Part shown: positions 1 through 7,185 of the stretch, in pieces
Position numbering within the stretch: the stretch's first letter is position 1
How the letters are laid out: each line of letters starts with the position of its first letter
Assembly: GCA_964456745.1 (NCBI GenBank)
Contig: CAYWBW010000039.1
Coordinates: forward strand, 1 to 10,253
DNA from: CAYWBW01 sp964456745
GTDB lineage: Bacteria > Patescibacteriota > Gracilibacteria > GCA-2401425 > JAJOLG01
Length of the DNA stretch: 10,253 nucleotides
Direction of reading: 5' to 3'
Program-made: the position numbers and the translations under genes
Notes under the pieces: model-generated
Database searches by the model: none
Told to the model about the DNA's origin: nothing
What the model saw: only the letters and a program-made list of their open reading frames with translations

Positions 1-316
1 CTACACCCGTGCTACAATGGCTAGTGCAAAGTGTTGCTACATCGCGAGATGATGCCAATCACCAAAGCTAGTCCAAGTTCGGATCGAAGGCTGAAATTCG
101 CCTTCGTGAAGTCGGAATTGCTAGTAACCGTATATCAGCAATGGTACGGTGAATATGTTCCTGGGTCTTGTACTCACCGCCCGTCAAGTCATGAGAGGTA
201 GTAACGCCCGAAGTGGTTTTAGTCCGTAAGGACGGATCCCTACGGTGGGACTACTGATTGGGACTAAGTCGTAACAAGGTATCCGTAGGAGAACCTGCGG
301 ATGGATCACCTCCCTC
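1..316 (+). rRNA. rrs: 16S ribosomal RNA, 3' end (partial)
   Basis: This is the last fifth or so of a small-subunit rRNA; the 5' part lies outside the window. Universal 16S segments are visible: the CCCGTGCTACAATGG stretch at the very start, GTACTCACCGCCCGTCA near 170-187, GTCGTAACAAGGTATCCGTA near 268-287, the helix 45 region GAACCTGCGGATGGATCACC, and the CCTCC anti-Shine-Dalgarno core at 309-313. The mature 3' end is placed at about 316 by alignment to the usual GGAUCACCUCC+3 ending and may be off by a few bases. The genetic code used by the neighbouring genes points to SR1 or Gracilibacteria; the fragment itself was not compared with any database. Confidence 0.97.
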
Positions 317-444
317 TAAGGAGAAACCATAGGTTTCAAACCTAAGGTCGAAGGGCCTTTCATTTATGATTGGCTGATTGTCTCACTATTAACAGTGAGG
401 CGCGCTTCTCTGCTTATTTTACAGTATATTTCCAAAATTTATTT
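317..444 (+). other. 16S 3' trailer / truncated spacer
   Basis: This is transcribed spacer after the 16S, with no tRNA or 23S recognisable in it. The first bases (AAGGAG, 318-323) are complementary to the anti-Shine-Dalgarno region just before them. Two more small hairpins can be drawn: AGGTTT/AAACCT near 332-344, and CTCACT/AGTGAG around an ATTAAC loop near 381-399. These may be precursor-processing structures; that role is inferred. Confidence 0.6.
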
Positions 445-469
445 AGATCTCCATTTATGGAGATTTTTT
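445..469 (+). terminator. Intrinsic terminator after the 16S
   Basis: The stem AGATCTCC / GGAGATTT (445-452 with 459-466, one G-U pair) has a 6-base loop ATTTAT and runs into a stretch of six T (464-469). This is a standard Rho-independent layout. Its position about 150 bases after the 16S end implies that the 16S transcript stops here rather than continuing into a 23S gene. Confidence 0.85.
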
Positions 470-508
470 GCTATAAGTTATTTCCAGTTTAAGATTATTT
501 ATTAATTT

Positions 509-634
509 ATGATAGCTCGCAAAATTGATCAACAACAAAATAAATGATATTACTCATTTGATAAAAATTCGAGTAAATTTTTTAGCAATTGAATTGATTT
601 TGTAAATGATGATCATAAAGAGCCTAATATATAA
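509..634 (+). CDS. Possible 41-residue ORF, or 5' remnant of the next gene
   Basis: ATG to TAA reads as a 41-residue polar peptide with two TGA (Gly) codons; it begins MIARKIDQQQ and ends KEPNI. No family is recognised and no Shine-Dalgarno is present. It lies in the same frame as the 178-residue gene that starts at 662, and the nine codons between its TAA (632-634) and that ATG are open. It could be a separate small gene, chance, or the N-terminal part of a longer gene cut by a TAA. The sequence alone cannot decide. Confidence 0.3.
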
Positions 635-661
635 CCTAAAAAAGAAAGAGTTGTAATTATA

Positions 662-1198
662 ATGAATTGATTTCTTAGAACTTCTTTGCAGTATGTTGAG
701 GATAATTTGAACGATGTTCTCATTAATTGAAATGATAGGTATGATGTATCTACATGAATTATAGCAATTACAAATTGAAATCTTGTTTTAATACTTTCAA
801 ATAGTGATATGACTTCTTTATATAATAAAGTTCCAGATAAACAGTTGTGTGAAAAGATTGAAGCTGTTTGTTTGATGTGACGATATGTATTAGATGATGC
901 TTATCAAGTATGAAGCATAAGAGTCCCATATTTATTTGCAATTGAAACTTTAAAACGTTGAAGAAGTGATTTTGTATATAGGATTGCTTTGTGATTAGCA
1001 GGAGAATTAAAAAAACAAAAAGCTTACAATGCTTGATCTGAAGATGATGAGGATGATGAGTCTAAAAAAGAAAAAAAATCTAAAAAAACAAAAACAAAAA
1101 AAGCGAAAGTAAAACCAGCAAAAACGAAAAAAACCACAAAAACCGCAAAAACAACAGCAAGACCAGAATCAAAAGAAATACATCTTTCAAAGAGCTAA
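662..1198 (+). CDS. Hypothetical protein with acidic patch and lysine-rich H1-like tail
   Basis: A 178-residue protein, read with TGA as Gly (nine of its ten glycines are TGA; G114 is GGA). I do not recognise a family for residues 1-125, which look like a compact mixed alpha/beta domain with no signal peptide or membrane segment. Residues 127-133 are almost entirely Asp/Glu. Residues 135-167 are a repetitive Lys/Thr/Ala/Pro tail with motifs such as KKTKTKKAK and KPAKTKKTTKTAKTT. Such tails are known from bacterial histone-H1-like proteins and from some RNA- or DNA-binding proteins, so nucleic-acid contact is a reasonable inference, no more. The start at 662 is chosen because a weak purine stretch (AAAGAAAGAG) precedes it and the in-frame TAA at 632 blocks extension. 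It follows the 16S terminator and precedes pyrF, with 118 bases in between. Confidence 0.8.
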
Positions 1199-1230
1199 TT
1201 TTTATCTTACGATATTTTTATCTTACGATA
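1199..1230 (+). repeat. Two perfect tandem copies of a 16-base palindromic unit
   Basis: TTTTTATCTTACGATA occurs twice head to tail (1199-1214 and 1215-1230), starting right after the stop codon of the preceding gene. Each copy contains TATC-TTAC-GATA, a small inverted repeat, and the junction gives a second one (GATA-TTTT-TATC). It could act in the 3' UTR of the preceding gene or be simple slippage; the sequence does not show which. Confidence 0.8.
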
Positions 1231-1259
1231 TCAAAAAAGACCTTTCAAAGAAAATATAT

Positions 1260-1287
1260 TTGGTTTTTATAAAACTATTAGTATTAT
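1260..1287 (+). promoter_or_regulatory. Candidate promoter for pyrF
   Basis: TTGGTT (1260-1265) and TATTAT (1282-1287) are separated by 16 bases and lie 29 bases before the pyrF ATG. Both are imperfect matches to the sigma-70 consensus in very AT-rich DNA, so this is tentative. Confidence 0.35.
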
Positions 1288-1316
1288 TCTATTAAATATC
1301 TTTTAATTTAATATTT

Positions 1317-2234
1317 ATGCACTTTGCAGATAACTTAATTAAGGTTATAGAAAATACATCTCCAATTTGTGTTTGAATAGATCCAGTTTTTTCTAAGATT
1401 CCAGAGTATATAAAAAAATGAGCTTTAGAGGAGTTTTGAGAAGAAAATCTGGAAGCTGTATCTTTGTCTTTATCTGAATTTTGAATTTGAATTATTGATG
1501 CTATGGATTGATTTGCTTGAATCTGCAAGTTGCAACTTGCATTTTTTGAAATGTATTGATCTTTTTGATTAAAAGCATATGAAGAGATATCTTTGTATGC
1601 AAAAGAGAAGTGAGTCATTGTTATTGCAGATTGAAAAAGAAATGATATTTGATCAACTTCGCAAGCTTATGCGGATTGATTTTTATGAAAAGTGGATATT
1701 TTTTGAAAGCAAATATCTATAACTAGTGCAGACGCACTTACTATAAATCCATACCTTTGAACAGATAGTGTTTTGCCATTTATAAATGTTTGCAGGGAAG
1801 AGGAGAAATGAGTATTTATTTTAGTTAAAACTTCTAATCATGGCTCAAGTGATTTTCAAGACTTGCCTGTTTGAGAAGAAATGCTTTCTGAGGAGGTGGC
1901 TAGACATGTAAGTACTTGGTGAATGTGAGATCTTTGAGAAACTTATTTTTCTTCTGTTTGAGCAGTTGTTTGAGCAACGCATGCAGAAGATGCAAAATAT
2001 CTAAGAACTTTAATGCCAAATCAGATTTTTCTAGTCCCATGATATTGAGCTCAATGATGAGATTTGGAATGAGTAAGAGCTTGTTTTAATGATGATAAAA
2101 GATGAGCAATAATAAATTCTTCAAGATCAATTAATTATGCTTATTTAAATGATGACAGATATTCAGACGAAAATTTTGTTGATGCAGCGAGAGGAGAGAT
2201 CATAAAAATGAAGGAGGATATTGCTATGATTTAA
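1317..2234 (+). CDS. pyrF: Orotidine 5'-phosphate decarboxylase
   Basis: A 305-residue cytoplasmic enzyme that decarboxylates OMP to UMP, the last step of de novo pyrimidine synthesis. Visible signatures, in order: CVGIDP near residue 18; KLQLAFFE near 70; the catalytic D105-G-K107-R-N-D110-I block (family pattern DxKRxDI), followed by GST; VGATHAED before the C-terminal third; and the phosphate-binding P241-GYGAQGG loop, then NSSRSI. The length and the ATHAED/PGYGAQGG features fit the longer bacterial type 2 OMP decarboxylases rather than the ~230-residue E. coli type. Nearly all glycines are TGA, including all four of the phosphate loop; with the standard code the gene is shattered. No Shine-Dalgarno precedes the ATG, which follows an in-frame TAA. 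No other pyrimidine gene is in the window, so it is not in a pyr operon here. Confidence 0.96.
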
Positions 2235-2266
2235 ATATTATTGTATTGCAATGAGATAATATTTAA
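2231..2266 (+). repeat. 11-bp perfect inverted repeat between pyrF and the HD hydrolase gene
   Basis: TTAAATATTAT (2231-2241) is the exact reverse complement of ATAATATTTAA (2256-2266), with a 14-base loop containing TTGCAA. The left arm overlaps the pyrF stop codon. No T-run follows, so it is not a standard terminator. It could be an mRNA 3'-end or processing hairpin, or an operator for the next gene, whose ATG is 17 bases away. It is AT-only, so part of the match may be chance. Confidence 0.6.
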
Positions 2267-2283
2267 GTTACAGTATTTCTAAT

Positions 2284-3009
2284 ATGGAATTAGTTTCTAG
2301 GTCTTATTGAAGAGTTGAATTAGATGTTTTTAATACAGAGAATTATTCTTTTCCTAGTGTGCATAAAGCTTTTTTTGATGCTTTAGATGAAAGGACAGGT
2401 GAGTGAAAGCAGTTTTCAAAAAAAGAAGCTGATTGGATTGTTGAAATGTACAATAAAGCATTATTGTTTCATGCAGGATATTTGAGACATGAAAAAACAA
2501 TATCTTGATTAGTTATCCCTTATTTTGTTCATCCTGCAGGAGCTGCGCTAAGAGCTATGATGAATTGAGAATCTGCAATATTGGTAGTAGCATTGCTTTT
2601 TCATGATACCATTGAGGATACAGATTTTGGCAAATTATCAAGTGCAGAAATGTTGGAAATTTGTAGAAATAAAATTGTTATTGATATTGTTCAGCTTCTA
2701 ACTAATAAAGTTAAAGATAGAAAATTATCTAATGATGAATACTATAGTCAAATTTATTGAATGGTAAAATCTTTAAAGTGCAAGGCTTATGATATTGAAG
2801 ACAATTTAGATTCTTTTTTAAGAATGATGTTAAAAAAAGAGTTGCATGATTGTAATCGAACTAAAGACTACATAGATACTGCACAAGAGTGGATACTGCC
2901 TAAGTTGAAAACATTGAAAAAAAACCAAAGGATTAATAAAATTATTGTCCAAATAAGGACAATAATTACTGAGATTGAACATTTAACACCATGTCAAGTT
3001 GCTTGTTAA
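2284..3009 (+). CDS. RelA/SpoT-type HD-domain (p)ppGpp hydrolase, stand-alone
   Basis: A 241-residue soluble protein. It carries the metal-dependent HD phosphohydrolase signatures of the RelA/SpoT (RSH) family: Y80-FVHPAG with H83, the H107-D108 pair in LLFHDTIEDTD with E111-D112, and the distal D170-IEDNL motif after LKCKAY. These match the ligands of the ppGpp 3'-pyrophosphohydrolase site. No synthetase domain, TGS or ACT follows; the protein ends about 65 residues after the last motif. It is therefore most like a small alarmone hydrolase (MESH1/SAH type). By family knowledge it would degrade (p)ppGpp in the cytoplasm; that activity is inferred, and another nucleotide could be the substrate. 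The start at 2284 gives a normal N-terminus of about 50 residues before the HD domain; no Shine-Dalgarno is visible. An internal ATG at 2761 only appears to start a gene if TGA is read as stop. Confidence 0.87.
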
Positions 3010-3051
3010 TATTAATTCAATTTATATTTTATATAAGATTTATAATATAAT

Positions 3052-3079
3052 TTGATAAGTAATAATAAAGTAGTAATAT
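3052..3079 (+). promoter_or_regulatory. Candidate promoter for the thioredoxin/CcdA-like gene
   Basis: TTGATA (3052-3057), a 16-base spacer and TAATAT (3074-3079) lie in a 89-base intergenic gap. The -10-like box ends 19 bases before the ATG at 3099, predicting a leader of roughly a dozen bases. A perfect TATAAT also occurs at 3041-3046 but lacks a good -35. Confidence 0.4.
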
Positions 3080-3098
3080 TTTTTAGTAATAAAATTTT

Positions 3099-4301
3099 AT
3101 GAAAAAACTATTTATAACATTATTTTTTTGATCACTTATTTTTTTGTCAGTATCAGTTTTTTGAGATCATGTCTGAGTGGTTGATATGTTTTGAAGAGAT
3201 GGTTGCGGACATTGTAAGGATGAGAAAGCCTTTTTAGAAAAGTTAGAAAATGACTGAATTGTATCATTTAATTATAGAAATGTTGCAGACGATGATAGTA
3301 TGAATTTATTTTTAAAAGTTGTTGAAAAAGAGCAGGTTGCCAAGGTAGTTCCTTTAACAGTAATTAATTGAATAGTTTTTCAATGATATGATACAAATGA
3401 AATATCATGAAATAAAATTTTAGATATTTTGAAAAGAACTCACGATAGTTGAGTATCTCTTAATGATTATCTTGAAAGTGAACATTGATATTGAGATGTA
3501 GAATCTTTCAGCACATGTTCGACAGAAGACAATAAGTGATCAACTTGTTGAATTTGAAATGAAACTTTTTCTTTGCCGTTTGTTGGTCAAATAGATACAA
3601 AGGATTTTTGACTTAATCTATCTTCAATAACACTTTGATTTATTGATGGTTTTAATCCATGTGCTATGTGGGTACTTGTTATGTTTTTAACAGTACTTAT
3701 TGAATTTTGAGACAAAAGAAAGATGTTTCAAGTCGCTGGGATTTTTATATTAGCAGAGAGTATAATGTATTATTTTATACTTAATGTTTGGATGAATGCT
3801 TGGGATTTTATATGACTTGATAATATAGTCACACCTCTTGTATGAGCTCTAGCTGTAGCTGCTTGAGTTTATTTTTTGTATGATTGGCATACAAATGATG
3901 GCACATGTAAAGTTGGATCACTTGAGCATAAAAGAAAAACTTCCAAGAAGATTAGTGATTTGGTTTCAAAGCCTATGACAGTAGCAGTGTTTTTTTGAAT
4001 ATTATTTTTAGCTTTTTCAGTAAATATTATTGAATTTGCTTGTTCTGTTTGAATTCCACAAACATTTACAAAACTTTTAGATATAAATGAAATATGATTT
4101 TTGCAAAAACAATGGTATATGTTTCTTTATATAATTTTTTACATGGTAGACGATTTGATTGTATTTGCTATAGCAATTTATTCTTTTAACAAGCTTTGAG
4201 TGACTACAAAATATGCTCGGCTCTCACATCTTATATGATGAATACTTATGCTTGTATTGGGTTTAATATTATTAATCGAACCTGAGCTTTTGATATTGTA
4301 A
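3099..4301 (+). CDS. Exported thioredoxin-like domain fused to CcdA/DsbD-like membrane domain
   Basis: A 400-residue protein. Residues 1-22 form a signal peptide or first membrane anchor (MKK then a hydrophobic run). A thioredoxin/glutaredoxin-like domain follows, with the redox motif C36-G-H-C39 preceded by VDMFGRDG, and a conserved-looking VVPLTVING strand near residue 85. A linker holds two further cysteines (TCSTEDNKGSTCG). From about residue 170 there are six likely membrane segments. The first has GFIDGFNPC188AMW and the fourth has IIEFAC315SVG, the paired membrane cysteines expected of the CcdA/DsbD family. By family knowledge such proteins pass electrons across the membrane to thiol-redox partners outside the cell membrane; here the acceptor-like domain is built in at the N-terminus. 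Partner and direction are not shown by the sequence. A terminator-like hairpin follows the gene. The start is the only ATG before the signal sequence. Confidence 0.88.
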
Positions 4302-4332
4302 AATGTGTTTTTTATTCTGAGTCTCAATCTCC

Positions 4333-4368
4333 GTCATTCTTCGCAAAGCTTGGAATGACAGTCTTTTT
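4333..4368 (+). terminator. Probable terminator after the thioredoxin/CcdA-like gene
   Basis: GTCATTC (4333-4339) pairs perfectly with GAATGAC (4353-4359) over a 13-base loop, followed four bases later by five T (4364-4368). It separates the upstream gene from rnpB. The stem is only 7 bp and the T-run is offset, so its strength is uncertain. Confidence 0.55.
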
Positions 4369-4370
4369 AT

Positions 4371-4402
4371 TTGACAATCATATCTTAGTAGCTAATTATA
4401 AT
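4371..4402 (+). promoter_or_regulatory. Probable rnpB promoter
   Basis: A perfect TTGACA (4371-4376) and a perfect TATAAT (4397-4402) lie directly before the RNase P RNA. The spacer is 20 bases, longer than ideal; an alternative -10 TAATTA at 4393-4398 would give 16. The predicted start near 4408-4410 coincides with the beginning of the P1 helix, which supports the assignment. Confidence 0.65.
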
Positions 4403-4405
4403 CTT

Positions 4406-4781
4406 AGAAACTTTTTTATTAACAGACGAATAGGCGCTTTGTGCAAAATTTTTGCACAGAGAGGAAAGTCCGAGCTGCAAAGCAATACTTATAGGCTAAC
4501 GGCCTACTGCAATAGTGAATAAGCTATTGTACGTGATAAGTGCCACAGAGACGATAAATATGAAACGCCTGACTTTCTTGGAAAGGAAAGAGGAGGTCTC
4601 AGTTGTTTTCTGAGATTCTTGGAAAACCATAGGTGCAGCAAGGTAAGATGGTATGAGTAGGATAAAGAATATTGCTCTTCTCTACTTGTACTTACCGCTT
4701 GAGCTTTATAGCAATATAAGGCCTAGATAAATGCTTATATAAAACAGAACTCGGCTTACGGTCATTTTTAAAAAAGTTTCT
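4406..4781 (+). ncRNA. rnpB: RNase P RNA (bacterial type A-like)
   Basis: This is the catalytic RNA of RNase P, which removes tRNA 5' leaders. The conserved 5' block GAGGAAAGTCCGAGC (about 4459-4473) pairs with the conserved 3' block ACTCGGCTT (about 4749-4757). Together AAG-U-CCGAG and CTCGGCTT form helix P4 with its characteristic bulged U. CCACAGAGACG followed by GAAACG (about 4542-4567) matches the central conserved region, and ACAGAACTCGGCTTACGGTC matches the typical 3' end. P1 is unusually clear: AGAAACTTTTTT (4406-4417) is the exact complement of AAAAAAGTTTCT (4770-4781), extendable by two pairs. The ends were set from this helix and may be a few bases off. The 3' end nearly touches the convergent MFS gene (its stop codon begins 8 bases away). 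Confidence 0.95.
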
Positions 4782-4788
4782 AATGTCC

Positions 4789-6072
4789 TTACTTTTTCTT
4801 TTCTGATTTTTTGAATTTATAAAGAAAGTAAAAAACGAATATAAATATAAATGGAAAGGACCTAAATACAGTATCAATTCACCATATCTTTATTCACATT
4901 CATATTAAGATTGGTGTTATAAGTGTAAAAAAGTTGTTTCAAAGTTTGTGAAGACTATAAAATCTATGTTCATTGTTTTTATTTGTTCATTCAAAATACA
5001 TAAATTCTTGCAAAGGCTGTGTGATTGAAATTCATACTTGTCATGTAACTATTAGTGCGATGAATAAATAAATATTTTCAAATCAAATAATAAAAGCAAT
5101 GCTTACAAAAAATGCAAAAATACTATATCAAACAATTAATGCATTAAGTGAAGATCAACATATTTTTATAACTTTATATAGAAATCATTCTAGTAAAACT
5201 AATGGAACAAAGAATAGTCACATAATTATTCATATTTGAGATTCTCAAATTCAATGTTTTTTAAGAAAAATTGGCATAAATACTAATATAAAAACTAGCC
5301 AAATTGCTATAAAAGAAAGGTTTATAAAACTTAGTGCACGTTTTTTATTATCAAAATATTCCCCAATATTTCATAAATGTTTATGATGGTGTATTTCATT
5401 TGTTTTTATTTTTTCGTTTGATGCTTTTAAATGTGGATGTTTTGTAATGAATTTTCACCAAACAAATGTTCAAACTGCTATTAGATAAAATAGTATTGAA
5501 ATTAATAATGGAATAAAATATTGGATATATTGTAAATCAAAATTATCTAAAATAAATTGCGAATTAATAGATGTTTTATTTGTTGATATTAGATTGATTA
5601 TATATCAAGCTAGTATTGGTCATGTTGACCATGCTAAATTAATACTAGCTACGTATATTCATTGTTTTTTTGGTAAATCTTTAGTTTTTGTTAAATCTCT
5701 AAGATATAAAGATAAGGTAATTGGGATGATTATTATTGCAGTTTTTGTAAAGGCTCAGGCGATATAGGCTTGACTAGTGTTTGTTAAATATATTAATAAT
5801 ATAATTCAAAGTATTAACAATGATGAAGCTATTTTAAATACAATTGTTCTACTAACATGTCTTAAAATAAAACCCAGTAACATCATAGTGATTATAGACA
5901 TTAGTGCTCATGCACTAGCGAAGTTTCACACTATAGTTTCTGATTGAAATTTTGAAAATAAGTACAGAGGTAAAACAAAAGTAAGTATTGCAGTTCAATA
6001 TGTTTGCATTACACTAATAAATGTAATGATTAATGATTTATTTAAATTTTTTGGTTTGTTTAAGAGAATCAT
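4789..6072 (-). CDS. Major facilitator superfamily (MFS) transporter
   Basis: A 427-residue integral membrane protein on the minus strand, visible only with TGA as Gly. It reads as two hydrophobic halves of about six segments each, joined by a hydrophilic loop (about residues 205-240) containing a histidine cluster, EIHHHKH. MFS features include a degenerate loop 2-3 motif (GFILRHVSR, 67-75), the transmembrane-5 motif WSTGPILAGYI (148-158), and in the second half GIGESQIGIIMGLFFVPLVLLEGFLYK, given here only as GIGESQIGII (274-283) followed by LVLLEGFLYK (291-300). The C-terminus is short and lysine-rich (KFKKSEKKK). Substrate cannot be told from the sequence; the sugar-phosphate and drug-efflux MFS groups are both possible. 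It diverges from nadC, sharing a 94-base intergenic region, and converges on rnpB. The start at 6072 follows an in-frame TAA; an ATG 15 bases earlier would stop at once. No Shine-Dalgarno is present. Confidence 0.9.
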
Positions 6073-6090
6073 AATTTATATTTTCATTTA

Positions 6091-6119
6091 ATTATATCAT
6101 TTATTTGCTTAATAATCAA
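6091..6119 (-). promoter_or_regulatory. Promoter of the MFS transporter gene
   Basis: On the minus strand TTGATT (6119-6114), a 17-base spacer and a perfect TATAAT (6096-6091) lie 18 bases before the ATG at 6072. The predicted mRNA leader is about 12 bases. No equally good promoter is visible for the divergent nadC in the same gap; a weak TTTAAT sits 18 bases before its ATG. Confidence 0.65.
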
Positions 6120-6166
6120 CATAAAGTGAAGAAAATATTAAATTTAATAATTTTGAATAATAAAAC

Positions 6167-7087
6167 ATGAAAAAAAACTCAACAATTTACCAAATTTTTG
6201 ATAGCAAACAAGCTTTAAGCTTAAGTAGTTTCTTGTACAAGAGTCAGATTACAGATTTCATTGTAAATGATATTGAAAGAGACTCCTTTCCAGTTTGAGA
6301 TTTGAGTTCAAATTTGTTTGAAGATTATGATATTAAAGCGAGTATTTTTTCAAAAGATGTTTGAATACTAGCTTGAAAAGAGGAGGTAGATTATGTTTTA
6401 AAAAAACTTAAGCTTAAAACTCATTGGTTAAAAGATGACTGAGATATTATTTGAAAAGAAGTTTTAGTGCAAATTTCATGAAGTTTTAAACAAATAATGA
6501 AAGCAGAAAGAGTTATATTAAATGTTTTACAAAGACTTTCTGCTATTGCTACAAAAACAAAAATGATAGTTACAAAGATAAACAAGCAAGACTCTGTTTT
6601 AAAACCAATAATATGTGCTACTCGTAAAACACAACTTTGAATGCTTGATAAAAAAGCTGTAACTGTCTGATGATGATATTCTCATAGATTGAATTTATCA
6701 GATGCTATTTTGATTAAGGAAAATCATATCAAACGTTATTGAATTTCAAAAACTTTGTATATTGCATGGAATAATAAAAAATCAAATGCTAGATTTTTTG
6801 AAGTTGAATGTGAAAATAAAGATGAGGCAAAATTAGCGGCTGAGTTTTTTCATCAAAAATGATATGCCATGCCACAGATAATCATGCTTGATAATTTTAA
6901 TTTTAAAGATATAAAACAATCAATTGAGGAAATAAGAAAAATATCTTCACATGTTTTTATAGAACTTTCTTGATGAATTAATGAAAAAAATATAGAAAAA
7001 TATGTAAGTCTTGGAGCTGATATGATTTCTATTTGAGAAATAACTCATACGGTTAAAGCTCATGATATGAGCTTGATAATTACATAA
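6167..7087 (+). CDS. nadC: Nicotinate-nucleotide pyrophosphorylase (quinolinate phosphoribosyltransferase, carboxylating)
   Basis: A 306-residue cytoplasmic enzyme that makes nicotinate mononucleotide from quinolinate and PRPP, the entry into NAD synthesis from aspartate or scavenged quinolinate. Signatures in order: ERVILNVLQRLSAIAT near 110-125; the CATR153-KT motif; AVTVGGGYSHR174 with G168-G170 all TGA; LIKENHI; FEVECE; IIMLDNF; IELSGGIN (E266, G269-G270 both TGA); GADMISIGEITHTVKAHDMSL at the end, cited here as DMISIGEITH. This matches the whole catalytic core and the usual length (about 280-300), with a slightly extended N-terminus. It stands alone: no nadA or nadB is in the window, so whether quinolinate is made or imported is unknown. 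The divergent MFS transporter is a positional neighbour only. The start at 6167 is the first ATG after the divergent promoter region. Confidence 0.96.
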
Positions 7088-7089
7088 AA

Positions 7090-7128
7090 TAAACAAATTT
7101 AACCACATTTTTGTAATTATTAAATTGT
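7090..7128 (+). terminator. Weak possible terminator after nadC
   Basis: AAACAAATTTAA just after the nadC stop can pair, with one bulge, with TTAAATTGTTT, which runs into TTTTTG. The stem is all A-T apart from two C-G pairs and the loop is long, so this is only a candidate. Confidence 0.3.
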
Positions 7129-7161
7129 TTTTGTGTTATCAATCTCTTTACTAGAAAATTA

Positions 7162-7167
7162 TATAAG
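7162..7167 (+). promoter_or_regulatory. Candidate -10 box for the rhodanese gene
   Basis: TATAAG ends 18 bases before the ATG at 7186, the same spacing as the -10 boxes before the MFS gene and the gene at 10202. No convincing -35 is visible 16-18 bases upstream, so confidence is low. Confidence 0.35.
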
Positions 7168-7185
7168 ATTATTATTTAGTTCAAT

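Noticed and set aside
317..444. A tRNA in the 16S trailer
   Set aside because: No cloverleaf, T-loop or CCA-end pattern could be found; only short hairpins are present.
1292..1618. 108-codon open frame on the minus strand
   Set aside because: It lies antisense to the first third of pyrF, whose plus-strand translation carries clear OMP decarboxylase motifs.
1317..2234. UGA as tryptophan (Mycoplasma code) or selenocysteine
   Set aside because: TGA falls on invariant glycines in PyrF and NadC, ordinary TGG tryptophans are present, and TGA is far too frequent for selenocysteine.
2761..3009. Separate 82-residue plus-strand gene
   Set aside because: It is the C-terminal part of the HD hydrolase (from M160); it looks separate only if TGA at 2758 is taken as a stop.
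4302..4403. A small gene between the thioredoxin/CcdA gene and rnpB
   Set aside because: The gap is accounted for by a terminator-like hairpin and a consensus-like promoter; no supported ORF fits.
4692..4877. 61-codon open frame on the minus strand
   Set aside because: It runs through the 3' half of rnpB and is out of frame with the MFS gene.
5101..5487. Plus-strand open frame of about 129 codons starting ATGCTTACA
   Set aside because: It has no family features and lies antisense to the MFS gene, which is open for 427 codons with transporter motifs.
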